From Firmicutes bacterium UBA7510 (lineage in GTDB: Bacteria > Bacillota > Clostridia > Tissierellales > Sedimentibacteraceae), in NCBI GenBank assembly GCA_002479485.1, contig DLNM01000024.1, positions 1-54,548 of the forward strand: DNA of 54,548 nt, given 5' to 3'. The position numbers and the translations under genes were made by a program. Below the pieces are notes generated by a model. That model searched no databases. It had not been told where the DNA came from and saw only the letters and a list, made by a program, of their open reading frames with translations. Below are positions 1-8,798 of the stretch, piece after piece; position 1 is the stretch's first letter; the number at the start of each line of letters is the position of its first letter.

Positions 1-39
1 AGTATTAGCAAGTTTATATTAGAAGGTTAGGGTTTAAAC

Positions 40-918
40 ATGAGAAATGAAAAAGAAATAATTGAATTGATTTTAAGTATTGCAAAAACAGATGAACGAA
101 TTCGCGCAGTAAGAATTGACGGTTCACGTGCTAACCCAAATGCTCCAAAAGATATTTATCAGGATTATGATATAAGTTTCTTTGTTACAGATGTTAAATC
201 GTTTTTATTGGATAAATCATGGATTTCAAAATTTGGTGATACACTTATTATTCAAGAACCTGACTGGAACGATAATTGTACAAAATGGTTTAGCAGCGAA
301 CCACATGATTTTGAAAAAAGTTATGGATGGTTAATCCTGTTCGACGACGGAAATCGTATTGATTTAGGAATTATTTCGTTGAACGAAAAACAATTTTTTG
401 AAGCAAGTGGTGAACCCACTATAACATTAATAGATAAAGATGGATTATTACCCACTTACCCTATCCCAAGTGATGCTATTTATTGGGTTAAAAAGCCAGA
501 TGATAGCATATATTATGCTTGTTGCAATGAGTTTTGGTGGTGTTTGAACAATGTTGCTAAAGGAATTGCAAGAGATGAACTCCCATATGCAATGGAAATG
601 CTCAATCATTATGTAAGAGATATGCTGAACCATATGATTGAATGGTATATAGGTGTGAAAACAGATTTTTCAGTTTCTGCGGGGAAAATGGGTAAATACT
701 TTAAGAGATATTTACCAGTTAATTTGTATAAACAATATTGCGATACATATTCAAATAGCAATTATGATAATATTTGGGTATCGATTTATTCAATGTGCGA
801 CTTGTTCCACGACCTTGCAATTCAATTAGCAGATAGTTTAGGATTTATATACAGACAACATGAGGAAGATGGTATTAGAAAATATTTAGAAATGGTAAAG
901 TCTAACACGACAAAATAA
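40..918 (+). CDS. ANT(6)-type aminoglycoside adenylyltransferase
   Basis: Predicted to transfer AMP from ATP to the 6-position of the streptidine ring of streptomycin, inactivating it in the cytoplasm. The 292-residue product has the usual length of the AadE/AadK family. The nucleotidyltransferase signature is visible: G28-S29-R30 followed by D42-Y43-D44, which would bind the metal and nucleotide. The aromatic-rich C-terminal half is typical of the family. A purine-rich site lies just before the ATG. The gene is the first of four same-strand single-gene units, and a 23-bp motif at its stop codon recurs after the methyltransferase gene, so it may be a mobile cassette. The family call is firm; actual drug resistance is not shown by sequence. 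Confidence 0.9.
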   Translation: MRNEKEIIELILSIAKTDERIRAVRIDGSRANPNAPKDIYQDYDISFFVTDVKSFLLDKSWISKFGDTLIIQEPDWNDNCTKWFSSEPHDFEKSYGWLILFDDGNRIDLGIISLNEKQFFEASGEPTITLIDKDGLLPTYPIPSDAIYWVKKPDDSIYYACCNEFWWCLNNVAKGIARDELPYAMEMLNHYVRDMLNHMIEWYIGVKTDFSVSAGKMGKYFKRYLPVNLYKQYCDTYSNSNYDNIWVSIYSMCDLFHDLAIQLADSLGFIYRQHEEDGIRKYLEMVKSNTTK

Positions 919-940
919 GCATGATATGAGGTAATTAAAA
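918..940 (+). repeat. Cassette-end motif, copy 1
   Basis: This 23-bp stretch starts at the last base of the ANT(6) stop codon. It matches 2135-2157, at the stop codon of the methyltransferase gene, at 19 of 23 positions. The two genes are unrelated, so a shared 3' junction suggests they were inserted as units with common ends. Confidence 0.5.
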
Positions 941-1032
941 TTTAAATAATAGTTATTTGAGAATTTATATAAATTAGAGAAAATTAAATAAATATTAATT
1001 AATGAAAGTAAAGCAGATTATATCATTCCAAT

Positions 1033-1180
1033 GCCTAACAACATGTTCACGCAAGGGGTCTTAGAGGGAACGTCAAGGAAGAAAGTCAGACCACATCACT
1101 TCACCGGGTGTGACCAACGCCAAGATGGTCTAGTAATACGGGTCAAGTTCAGCGACGTCGTGAACACAGAGACGTTAGAT
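1033..1180 (+). other. attC-like recombination site
   Basis: The left end is GCCTAAC (1033-1039) and the right end is GTTAGAT (1174-1180). They fit the integron attC core consensus RYYYAAC / GTTRRRY. Inside, TGTTCACG (1044-1051) pairs exactly with CGTGAACA (1159-1166), giving a folded bottom-strand hairpin like an attC site. The centre holds a further hairpin (AGACCA / TGGTCT). At 148 bp it is slightly longer than most attC sites. It sits between two unrelated genes on the same strand. No integrase gene is in the window, so the call rests on structure and context. Confidence 0.45.
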
Positions 1181-1205
1181 GAAAGAATAATATAATTTCA
1201 GAGAA
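1166..1205 (+). repeat. 40-bp cassette repeat, copy 1
   Basis: The 40 bp from ACAGAGACGTTAG to TTTCAGAGAA recur at 2175-2214 with three mismatches. This copy spans the right core of the attC-like site and runs 25 bp into the leader of the methyltransferase gene. Confidence 0.75.
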
Positions 1206-1295
1206 TAGCTTTAGGGTCAAATTAAAGATGTTTTAGATTTATTTTAAATAGATATTATGTTATTTAAGATTATTTATATAATAGGAGGCTATGCA

Positions 1296-2135
1296 ATGTC
1301 TATTATTGAAAGTGGTTGGGAGCGAGATAAAAGAGTACATTTTGATGAAATTGTAATAAAATATGAAGAAACACGACCCGAATGGCCAAATGATATTTTT
1401 GAGGATATTATCAATTATTCTATAAAAGAACAAGGAAATAAAGCACTTGAAATAGGAGCAGGAACAGGGAAAGCAACTGTTCATTTCCTAAATAAAGGAT
1501 ATGATGTGACCGCTGTAGAGATAAGTAACCATATGGAGGAGTTTTTAACGGGAAGATTTAAATATAATAAAGATTTTAGTGTACTTGTTTCAACTTTTGA
1601 AAATGCCGTATTAGAAGAAAACAACTACAATCTGATATATGCTGCTTCTGCTTTTCATTGGGTGGATGCAGAAATAGGGTGTCCTAAGGTTTTTCGTTTA
1701 CTAAAAAACGGTGGAATATTTGCATTGTTACGCTATAACTTTAACTACATTCCTCCTAAAGGTGAAGAATTCTATGAAGAAATACAAAAAGCTTATGAGA
1801 AATATTTTTTTAGTTATTACATATCACAAAGCATATCTGATATAAAGAAAATGTCTAAAAAAAGTTTTGAAAAAAACCCAAAAATTTTAACTGGTTATGG
1901 ATTTGAGGATTTAAACGTTTATGGATTTCATGATGTAACCATGAATGTATACGAAAAAGAACTTACGTATAATGCAGATGAATGGATAAATTTACTCGAT
2001 ACTTTATCTAACCATAGAAATTTACCAGTAAACAACAGAATGGCTCTATATTCAGAAATAAAAGAAATAATTATAGAACACGGTAATCTTCATAAAGTGG
2101 ACTACATTTTTCAATTATATATGGGTAGAAAATGA
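1296..2135 (+). CDS. Class I SAM-dependent methyltransferase
   Basis: Predicted S-adenosylmethionine-dependent methyltransferase of 279 residues; substrate unknown. Motif I is visible as LEIGAGTGKAT, followed by the acidic end of beta 2 (VTAVEIS) and the post-motif AASAFHWVD, which resembles small-molecule methyltransferases. The reading frame is open from 1257, but AGGAGG at 1283-1288 lies 7 bp before the ATG at 1296, which is taken as the start. The gene is bounded by the two copies of the 40-bp repeat and so looks like a complete cassette. A natural-product or antibiotic-modifying role is possible because the neighbour is a resistance enzyme, but this is inference. Confidence 0.8.
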   Translation: MSIIESGWERDKRVHFDEIVIKYEETRPEWPNDIFEDIINYSIKEQGNKALEIGAGTGKATVHFLNKGYDVTAVEISNHMEEFLTGRFKYNKDFSVLVSTFENAVLEENNYNLIYAASAFHWVDAEIGCPKVFRLLKNGGIFALLRYNFNYIPPKGEEFYEEIQKAYEKYFFSYYISQSISDIKKMSKKSFEKNPKILTGYGFEDLNVYGFHDVTMNVYEKELTYNADEWINLLDTLSNHRNLPVNNRMALYSEIKEIIIEHGNLHKVDYIFQLYMGRK

Positions 2136-2157
2136 GCATAATACGAAGTATTTAAAA
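2135..2157 (+). repeat. Cassette-end motif, copy 2
   Basis: Second copy of the stop-codon-associated motif (19 of 23 identical to 918-940). The left half of an attC-like site is not found after it, although the right-half repeat follows at 2175. Confidence 0.5.
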
Positions 2158-2174
2158 GGTTTTAGGTGTTAATA

Positions 2175-2214
2175 ACAGAGACGTTAGCTGAAAGAGCAAT
2201 ATAATTTCAGAGAA
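2175..2214 (+). repeat. 40-bp cassette repeat, copy 2
   Basis: Identical to 1166-1205 at 37 of 40 positions. The core heptamer is GTTAGCT here, one base off the attC consensus, and no matching left core or inverted arm precedes it. It is probably a deleted or degenerate site, positioned before the next gene unit. Confidence 0.7.
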
Positions 2215-2277
2215 CAATTTTGAGGACGAAATAAATATAGTATAGAATTAGTTTAAATTTGAATTTGGAGGTTAATC

Positions 2278-2626
2278 ATGAAAAAATGGTATGATGAAGA
2301 GTACGAATGGGAAATTGAGGTAATAAAGGTTTCTAGGCAGTGACCACACAGAGAGGTATTGTCGGAACGGCGAGGAAGTCGGAGATAAGTATACTTGCAC
2401 CTATGGCTGTCCTGTAAATATGGATGGACAGGGTATTTGTTCCAAAGTAATGATGATTATGTTCCCAGTTATGGAGGCTGTCAGAAGTGGTGGAGATTTA
2501 GAGAACATCGGTGGCAATGGTAAATATAGCAAAGATATTGTATGTCCAGATGGCTGCGTTATGTTCAGGATGACGGCAAAGAAACTTGAAAATGAGAATT
2601 TTTATAAGGGGAAGTTTTTCGATTAG
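2278..2626 (+). pseudogene. TIGR04076-type Cys-rich protein, frameshifted
   Basis: The ATG at 2278 follows a strong GGAGG site and encodes MKKWYDEEYEWEIEVIKV before a stop at 2341-2343. Removing one T from the run near 2330-2332 joins it to the next frame. That frame continues LGSDHTERYC, then a Cys-rich segment (YTCTYGCPVN), and ends ENFYKGKFFD at 2626. The joined product would be about 115 residues, matching my recollection of the small TIGR04076 family, whose function is unknown. The family motifs are intact on both sides of the break, so the lesion is recent or a base-call error. Confidence 0.75.
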
Positions 2627-2699
2627 TCAAGTGGGAAAGTCGGTTTTTAAAGAGAGTACGTTTATAAAACAAAATTTCTTGCGGATGGTATTAATATTT

Positions 2700-3167
2700 A
2701 TGAATTATGAAATAGTTAAAGGAAAAAAAGAAAATTTAAAGGAATGTTGTGAAATTTTAATAGATTCAGAAATAGGTAGAATATATTTTGCAGAAAAAAA
2801 TATCACAAGGATTATAAATAATGCATTAGAAAGTGAAGAAATATATGTTGCTATAAATGAATATGGTAAATGTTTAGGTTTTATATGGTATGCAATAGAA
2901 GGTGCTTTTCAGAAATTTCCATATTTACATGTAATAATACTTGAAAAAAGTTTACGTGGAATGGGTATAGGGAAAGAATTAATTAATTACTTTGAAAAAA
3001 TCATATGTGAAAAATATGAAAAAGTATTTCTTATGGTAGGAGATTTTAATCATAGAGCTAAGAAATTATATGAAGAACTTGGATACAAAGAAATAGGCAT
3101 AATACCAGACTTTTATAAAGATGGATACAATGAACATTTAATGATGAAAAATAAAAAATATTTTTAA
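2700..3167 (+). CDS. GNAT family N-acetyltransferase
   Basis: Predicted acetyl-CoA-dependent N-acetyltransferase of 156 residues; substrate unknown. The acetyl-CoA pyrophosphate-binding motif is LEKSLRGMGIGKELI, matching R/Q-x-x-G-x-G/A, and the C-terminal part (AKKLYEELGYKEIG) is the usual GNAT alpha 4-beta 6-7 region. The frame is open from 2586, but the first 38 codons overlap the preceding gene in another frame and look unlike protein. The ATG at 2700 gives the normal family length. It is the last of the four same-strand units at this end. No attC-like site was found on either side of it. Confidence 0.75.
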   Translation: MNYEIVKGKKENLKECCEILIDSEIGRIYFAEKNITRIINNALESEEIYVAINEYGKCLGFIWYAIEGAFQKFPYLHVIILEKSLRGMGIGKELINYFEKIICEKYEKVFLMVGDFNHRAKKLYEELGYKEIGIIPDFYKDGYNEHLMMKNKKYF

Positions 3168-3321
3168 CTAAAAGATACTATTGTTTATTTTATATATGAT
3201 TGGTTATATATATAAATATTTAAAGTATGACAAACAGATTAATTAATGACTTTAGAATTAAAAAAGAAGTTGAAAAATTAATTATTAATAGCTTCTTAAA
3301 ATAGAAAAGAAGGTGTAAATT

Positions 3322-4098
3322 ATGCAATTGACATTAGGAATATTAATACCATTTTTAGGAACAACCTTAGGTGCGGCAATGGTATTTTTTATGAAAAATG
3401 CAATGAATAATAAATTAGAAAAATTATTATTAGGCTTTGCTTCTGGAGTAATGATAGCAGCCTCTGTGTGGTCTTTATTAATACCATCTATAAGTATGGC
3501 AGAAGGACAAGGTAAGATTGCGTTTGTTCCTGCATCGATAGGATTTTTACTTGGGGTAGGATTTCTGCTCGTGTTAGATATCTTAATACCACATTTGCAT
3601 TTTAATAGCGATGAACCAGAGGGAGTAAAATCAAAGCTGAAAAAGACAACTATGATGGTACTAGCTGTTACTCTTCATAATATACCGGAAGGTATGGCTG
3701 TTGGAGTTATTTTAGCAGGTGCTTTATCAGGAAACTCTGGTATAACAATGGCAAGTGCCTTAGCATTATCAATCGGCATAGCTATACAAAACTTTCCGGA
3801 AGGTGCGATTATATCAATGCCGCTTAAAAGTGAAGGCGTTTCAAAGCTTAAATCGTTTTTATATGGCACTCTTTCTGGAATTGTTGAACCAATAGGAGCG
3901 ATTATTACGATACTACTAACAAGTACTGTTGTACCGATATTGCCATATTTGTTATCATTCGCAGCAGGTGCGATGATTTATGTTGTAGTCGAGGAACTAA
4001 TACCATCATCACAAGAAGGAGATCACTCTAATTTAGGAACAATAGGTGTAGCGATAGGATTTGTAATAATGATGGTTCTAGATGTAGCCTTGGGATAA
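3322..4098 (+). CDS. ZIP family metal transporter
   Basis: Predicted integral membrane transporter importing zinc or related divalent cations (ZupT/GufA type). The 258-residue protein has about eight hydrophobic segments. The two metal-site motifs of the family are present: H119-N120-I121-P122-E123-G124 in TM4 and Q156-N157-F158-P159-E160-G161 in TM5. As in other GufA-type proteins, the second motif starts with Gln-Asn rather than His. A short acidic loop with HLHFNSDEPEG precedes TM4. GAAGGTG precedes the ATG. It is followed by a tiny open frame and a two-way terminator, so it is probably a single-gene transcript or has one small downstream cistron. Confidence 0.9.
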   Translation: MQLTLGILIPFLGTTLGAAMVFFMKNAMNNKLEKLLLGFASGVMIAASVWSLLIPSISMAEGQGKIAFVPASIGFLLGVGFLLVLDILIPHLHFNSDEPEGVKSKLKKTTMMVLAVTLHNIPEGMAVGVILAGALSGNSGITMASALALSIGIAIQNFPEGAIISMPLKSEGVSKLKSFLYGTLSGIVEPIGAIITILLTSTVVPILPYLLSFAAGAMIYVVVEELIPSSQEGDHSNLGTIGVAIGFVIMMVLDVALG

Positions 4099-4115
4099 TA
4101 AATTAGGAGGATTAC

Positions 4116-4202
4116 ATGTCAGGTCAATATCTAATGTTTCTGTTTGATTATGAATTATGTAAATTAATAAAAAAAATGAAGGGGATTGTCAAACAGTTAT
4201 AG
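4116..4202 (+). CDS. Possible 28-residue peptide
   Basis: An exact AGGAGG (4104-4109) sits 6 bp before an ATG that opens a 28-codon frame (MSGQYLMFLFDYELCKLIKK...). The peptide has a hydrophobic N-terminal third and a basic C-terminal part. Its last codons overlap the left arm of the terminator at 4181-4216. The excellent ribosome site argues for translation; the overlap and lack of any recognised family argue that it may be the remnant of a longer gene. Confidence 0.3.
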   Translation: MSGQYLMFLFDYELCKLIKKMKGIVKQL

Positions 4203-4216
4203 CTTGACAGTCCTCT
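4181..4216. terminator. Two-way terminator
   Basis: A 12-bp stem (including two G-U pairs) with an 11-nt loop: GGGGATTGTCAA pairs with TTGACAGTCCTC. It lies between convergent genes, the ZIP transporter and the YhgE-like gene. Confidence 0.7.
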
Positions 4217-4250
4217 TTGCTTGCAAATGAAAATTTATGTTGAAAGATTA

Positions 4251-5807
4251 TTATTTTACTTTTATTTCTTCGGTACGGTAGATGAATTTTACCTGACCGT
4301 CCATATCGTCTGAAATTCCTGCAAATGACTTGTAATCCTTTGATACATCAGCAGTTGCTTTGATTCTAACAGTTAGACTGCCAATATCGCCACCCATGAC
4401 ATTCACAAGCTTTTGAATACCCTCTTCATTGAATTCTTTAAGACCAGCAGAAAGCTTCATTGCCCCGTCACGCAACTCTGTAATTCCGTCAGTAAGAGAA
4501 GGAACGCTGTTTTTAAGTTTCAGAGCACCATCTTTTATATTTGATACACCAGCAGTATATTTGTTAAGACCGATATAGAATTCATTATAGCTGTCAAGCT
4601 GTGCTTTGAGAGCACTGATTTTCATAATAGCTGGCTGTGCTTGACTTTCAGTATTTACTGCATTAAGAGAGGCAAGTACACCGTTTATTACCTCTGCATA
4701 ATTATTGATTGTTAGCTTTGGTACAGTAAGACCTGCACTGTTAAGCTGCTCATCTGCCATTGCTAGCAATGAATCAAATACATTTTTGGAACCTGCATTA
4801 AGAGTATCATTATTTGAAGTCAGCTCATTAAGTCCGCCAGCAAGTTGATTTATACTCTCAACAAGTTTGCTGGATTTTTCAAGCAGTGTACAAAGTCCAT
4901 CGTAAAGCTGCGATGATCCATCCATTAGACTGCTCATTGCACTATTAAGATTGCATAGAGAATCATTTAGGTTATCTTGAAAATTAATCTTTTCTGTGTC
5001 TAAATGATTGAATACCTCGTTGGTTACGATTGTCATTGTATTCATTATTTCAAAATTATTTACATCGGCCATAATTTCTACATATTCCGGAATTTCAAAC
5101 TTATCAGCAGATATATTCAGGTTACTTTGAAGTCCCGGAAATGCAATGCCAACAACTGTTGTGTGGTTTCCGTCATTAATCAATCTGCCATTTGACACAT
5201 TTATATTTGTGAACACATCGTTATCTAGTAACATACCAGTTAGAATTGCAAATGGAACATATATTTTTTCTTGTTTTCCATTTATTTCGACTGTCTTATA
5301 TTGGTTGTTTTTATATTCGAAACGTATGGTTATCTTGCCGCTTTTTCCGGCAAGTTCTGCTGGAGAAATGCTGTTACCATTTAGTGTGTATGTTACATTC
5401 ATGTCAACAGGCAGTTCTTTTTCTATGACACCCTGATAATAAATGTCGTTTCCTTGTGCATCCCAAACATTCATATTGTCGCTATTTAATGTGTATGTTT
5501 CTTCGCCTTTTATATTTTCAATATCCGAAAGTTCAGATTTGTCGGAAATAGAATTATTTTCCAATACATTTTTAATCCAGTCGCTTACGATTATTTTCTT
5601 AATCTCGCCTTGTGCACCTGCCATTACATACACTGTTTCATCTTTAAAAATTTCTGTATTTATCTCTGATACTACAGCCGTAGTATTTGATTTTTCTTTT
5701 TGATCACCTTTATCAGAATTCATTGCATAGATACTAACCCCAACAATGCTGAACACAAGCATTGTACAAAGCATTAGAGCAATTAATTTCGAAAACTTTT
5801 TTTTCAT
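4251..5807 (-). CDS. YhgE/Pip-like secreted coiled-coil protein
   Basis: 518 residues with an N-terminal signal or anchor segment (LIALMLCTMLVFSIVGVSIYA). The middle and C-terminal parts contain repeated Leu/Gly/Ser-rich helical segments (SSLMDGSSQLYDGLCTLLE, LAGGLNELTSN, LRDGAMKLSAGLKEF), like the YhgE/Pip-type proteins encoded beside MMPL exporters. It probably acts outside the membrane as a partner of the exporter upstream. The frame is open from a TTG at 5825, but that codon lies within the sequence TTGGAGGT, which is the ribosome site for the ATG at 5807. It starts 20 bp after the MMPL stop codon, so the two are co-transcribed. Confidence 0.75.
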   Translation of the reverse strand: MKKKFSKLIALMLCTMLVFSIVGVSIYAMNSDKGDQKEKSNTTAVVSEINTEIFKDETVYVMAGAQGEIKKIIVSDWIKNVLENNSISDKSELSDIENIKGEETYTLNSDNMNVWDAQGNDIYYQGVIEKELPVDMNVTYTLNGNSISPAELAGKSGKITIRFEYKNNQYKTVEINGKQEKIYVPFAILTGMLLDNDVFTNINVSNGRLINDGNHTTVVGIAFPGLQSNLNISADKFEIPEYVEIMADVNNFEIMNTMTIVTNEVFNHLDTEKINFQDNLNDSLCNLNSAMSSLMDGSSQLYDGLCTLLEKSSKLVESINQLAGGLNELTSNNDTLNAGSKNVFDSLLAMADEQLNSAGLTVPKLTINNYAEVINGVLASLNAVNTESQAQPAIMKISALKAQLDSYNEFYIGLNKYTAGVSNIKDGALKLKNSVPSLTDGITELRDGAMKLSAGLKEFNEEGIQKLVNVMGGDIGSLTVRIKATADVSKDYKSFAGISDDMDGQVKFIYRTEEIKVK

Positions 5808-5827
5808 ATCTAAAATTACCTCCAATT

Positions 5828-7894
5828 TTATTTTCTTTTCATGCCAAGTGTCGTGCTGTAAATCAGTTTATCGCAAAGCATCAGCAATGCCGGTAAAATA
5901 AAGATAACACAAAGCATACTTACCACAGCACCTCTTGCCATTAGCATGCACATAGAGCTGATGATGTCAATGTCTGAATACATTGCAACACCAAAAGTCG
6001 CTGCAAACAGTCCCATGCCGCTGACGATGATAGATGGAATAGACGCCACAAGAGCAGTTGCTACCGAGTTTTGTTTATCATTTCCTGCGCTACGTTCCGT
6101 TTTATATCTTGTTGTCATCAGGATTGCATAGTCAACAGTTGCACCTAATTGAATTGTGCTGATACAAATTGGAGCAATGAACGGTAGTGACTGTCCGAGA
6201 TAATGCGGAAGTCCAAGATTGATGAATATAGCAAGCTCGATGACTGCAATAAGAATGAAAGGAAGCGAGATGCTTTTTTCTACAAGTTCTATTATAATAA
6301 AGATAGCAATAATAGAAACCATATTTACAACCTTAAAGTCACGATCTGTCGTTTCAATCATATCCTTCATGCAAGGAGCTTCTCCAATCAGCATACCTGT
6401 ATTATCATATTTTTTGAGAATCGTGTTCAATTTATCAATCTGTTCATTTACTGCATCACTTGCGACATGATATTCTGAGTTGATAAGTAAGAGCTCCCAC
6501 TTGTCATTCTTTAAAATTTTATCGATCCTTTCAGGCAATATTTCTTCCGGAACACGTGAGCCAAGAATGGACTCAAGACCGAGAACATATTTTATACCAT
6601 CAACTTTTTCAATTTCATCAATCATAGAACGAATAGATTTTGAAGGTATTTTAGCATCAACCAAAACCATATGAGTAGAAGCGATATTAAAATCTTCTGA
6701 CAATTTTGAATTGGCAATGACATATTCTATATCGTTTGGCAAGCACTGTCCCATATCGTAGTATACTTCTGTATTTGTTTTACTATATCCATAAAGTGAA
6801 GGCGGTATGAGAATAGCAAATACTACAAGAAATATTGGAAAATTATTGGTAATTATCTTGGCGAACTTCGACATATTTGGTATCAAGGACTTATGCTTTG
6901 TTTTCTGTAATGGTTTATCAAACACGAGTATCAGTGATGGTAAAACAGTAACACATCCAACTACTCCAAGTAAAACTCCCTTTGCCATAACAATACCGAG
7001 GTCGCGGCCAAGTGTAAAGCTCATGAAGCATAATGCTATAAATCCGGCTATAGTAGTAAAAGAGCTTCCTATAACAGAAGTGAGTGTTTCGTCAATCGCC
7101 ACAGACATAGCTTCGTTATGATTACTGTATTTTTCGCGTTGTTCGTTGTAGCTGTGCCATAGAAAAATAGAGTAATCCATTGTTACGGCAAGCTGTAAAA
7201 CAGCCGACAAAGCCTTTGTGATGTAAGAAATTTCTCCCATGAAATAGTTAGTGCCAAGGTTCAGAACAATCATAATTCCAATGGAAGTAAGGAACACAAA
7301 TGGAACAAGAAAACCATCTAGAAGAACAAGCATAGCTATACAAGCAAACAGAACAGCAAGACCGACATAGATTGGCTCTTCTGCTTCACATAGATCTTTT
7401 AGATCGGTAACAAGTGCCGACATACCTGAAACAAAACACTGTTTTCCGGTTATGGTACGAATCTCACGTATAGCATCCATGGTTACATCGGCAGATGTAG
7501 CGCTGTCAAAGAATACTGCCATCATTGTCGAATGATCGGTGTTGAACTCTTTATAGATTTTATTTGGTAATAATTCCTTCGGAATTGAAACATCAGCAAG
7601 TGTGCTATACCATAGAACAGAGTTTACATGTTCAATTTTTTCTATTTTTTTAACGAGATTTGCCACATCCTTGTCTTTCATATCCTCTACTATAATTAGG
7701 GAAAAAGCTCCTTTTCCGAAATCTTCGAGTAATTCATTTTGTCCAATGGCGGTGTCTATATCTTTCGGAAGATAATCGAGCATATCATAATTGATTCTTG
7801 TTCCGATAATACCTAATACAGATGGAATCATCAAAAGTATGGTAAGAATCAGAATCAATATTCGGTGTTTTACCACCGTTTTTGAAAAGCGCAT
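5828..7894 (-). CDS. MMPL/RND family exporter
   Basis: 688-residue membrane protein with the duplicated architecture of the MMPL (HAE2) branch of RND transporters. It has one N-terminal helix, a large extracytoplasmic loop and a five- to six-helix block, then the same set again starting near FAKIITNNFPIFLVVFAILI. Charged TM4 motifs TMDYSIFLWHSYNE and TVDYAILMTTRYK carry the Asp-Tyr pair expected for proton coupling. The family exports lipids, drugs or peptides; the substrate here is unknown. AAAGGA precedes the ATG. The downstream YhgE-like protein and upstream TetR regulator form one module. Base composition is visibly richer than neighbouring DNA, suggesting transfer. Confidence 0.88.
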   Translation of the reverse strand: MRFSKTVVKHRILILILTILLMIPSVLGIIGTRINYDMLDYLPKDIDTAIGQNELLEDFGKGAFSLIIVEDMKDKDVANLVKKIEKIEHVNSVLWYSTLADVSIPKELLPNKIYKEFNTDHSTMMAVFFDSATSADVTMDAIREIRTITGKQCFVSGMSALVTDLKDLCEAEEPIYVGLAVLFACIAMLVLLDGFLVPFVFLTSIGIMIVLNLGTNYFMGEISYITKALSAVLQLAVTMDYSIFLWHSYNEQREKYSNHNEAMSVAIDETLTSVIGSSFTTIAGFIALCFMSFTLGRDLGIVMAKGVLLGVVGCVTVLPSLILVFDKPLQKTKHKSLIPNMSKFAKIITNNFPIFLVVFAILIPPSLYGYSKTNTEVYYDMGQCLPNDIEYVIANSKLSEDFNIASTHMVLVDAKIPSKSIRSMIDEIEKVDGIKYVLGLESILGSRVPEEILPERIDKILKNDKWELLLINSEYHVASDAVNEQIDKLNTILKKYDNTGMLIGEAPCMKDMIETTDRDFKVVNMVSIIAIFIIIELVEKSISLPFILIAVIELAIFINLGLPHYLGQSLPFIAPICISTIQLGATVDYAILMTTRYKTERSAGNDKQNSVATALVASIPSIIVSGMGLFAATFGVAMYSDIDIISSMCMLMARGAVVSMLCVIFILPALLMLCDKLIYSTTLGMKRK

Positions 7895-8229
7895 GTTGAA
7901 TTAATCCTTTCTAGATAATATATTTAGGTTTTGAAGAGATCCTATAACTTTAAAAAAGGCTATTGTTTCATATGTAATAGCGGTATAGTAAAGAGTGGCA
8001 AATTATATATAAATGCCATCTCAAAAATAGCAGCAAATTGTTAAAATTTGCTTCATTTAGGAAGTATAGCATGATAAAATATTCTCGAAAATAAACAAAA
8101 AAGCCACATTGCCATAAAATTAGGCATGCAGCATGAATCGACTAAAAAATAGGGAAATAATATGATTTGTTTAAATATATTATTAGATGGGTAAAAATTG
8201 ATATGTTAAAAGATTTTCATATACCATAA
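7895..8229. other. Non-coding leader between tetR and MMPL gene
   Basis: The 335 bp hold no convincing gene. Three short dyads are present: GCTATT/AATAGC (about 7959-7981), TGGCA/TGCCA (about 7996-8018) and GCAAATT/AATTTGC (8033-8051). Any could be an operator or transcript hairpin controlling the exporter. No clear consensus promoter was found. Confidence 0.35.
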
Positions 8230-8775
8230 TTATATTAATTTTTTTCCATCAAAAAAACTACGGCACAGCTCTGTCAGACGATGAAGTTCCTCAATGGCAG
8301 TATCTTTCATACCGTCGAGAATCCAATCAATGCATGCTCCAAAGCATTCGCACTTGATAAATCGAATTAGAATTTTACGGTCACTATCACTAATTGAATT
8401 ATCAGTGAAAACAGTATCTATATAGGCGGTTACAACATACTCACACAATTTCATCATATGCCACTCATAAATGTCGCGGTTTGCTGAATTATAAATATGG
8501 TAAACTGCATTTTTATTTTCTAATGCAAATTGAAACACAGCATTAAAGCATTCATTCATCGAATTAATAGTAGGATATTTTTCTATGATATTATTTGCTT
8601 CCTCTTTTATGATTTCTTCAATCAAGTTAGGAATACTTTGAAAGTGATAGTAAAAAGAATTTCGATTGATGCCGCAATCTTCTACAATATCCCTAACACT
8701 GATTTTGTGCAGCGGGTGCACGTTGAGTAGCTTCATAAATGATTTTTTTATTGCATTTTTAGTAAAGTTAGCCAC
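8230..8775 (-). CDS. TetR/AcrR family transcriptional regulator
   Basis: 181 residues. The N-terminal helix-turn-helix is clear: KISVRDIVEDCGINRNSFYYHFQSIPNLIEEI, with the Phe-Tyr-Tyr-His-Phe recognition helix typical of TetR proteins. The C-terminal ligand domain is of the short type seen in DhaS-like regulators. An excellent AAGGAGGTG precedes the ATG. It probably represses itself and the MMPL/YhgE-like operon that follows on the same strand; a dyad suitable as operator lies at 8799-8813. Confidence 0.88.
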   Translation of the reverse strand: MANFTKNAIKKSFMKLLNVHPLHKISVRDIVEDCGINRNSFYYHFQSIPNLIEEIIKEEANNIIEKYPTINSMNECFNAVFQFALENKNAVYHIYNSANRDIYEWHMMKLCEYVVTAYIDTVFTDNSISDSDRKILIRFIKCECFGACIDWILDGMKDTAIEELHRLTELCRSFFDGKKLI

Positions 8776-8798
8776 CTTCTACACCTCCTTGAAAACAA

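Noticed and set aside
1020..1205. Fragment of a group II intron or an RNA gene
   Set aside because: The catalytic domain V sequence is not visible, and the end heptamers with inner inverted arms fit an attC-like site better.
2586..2699. Longer N-terminus for the GNAT protein
   Set aside because: These 38 codons overlap the end of the TIGR04076-type gene in another frame and give no family-like sequence; the ATG at 2700 gives normal length.
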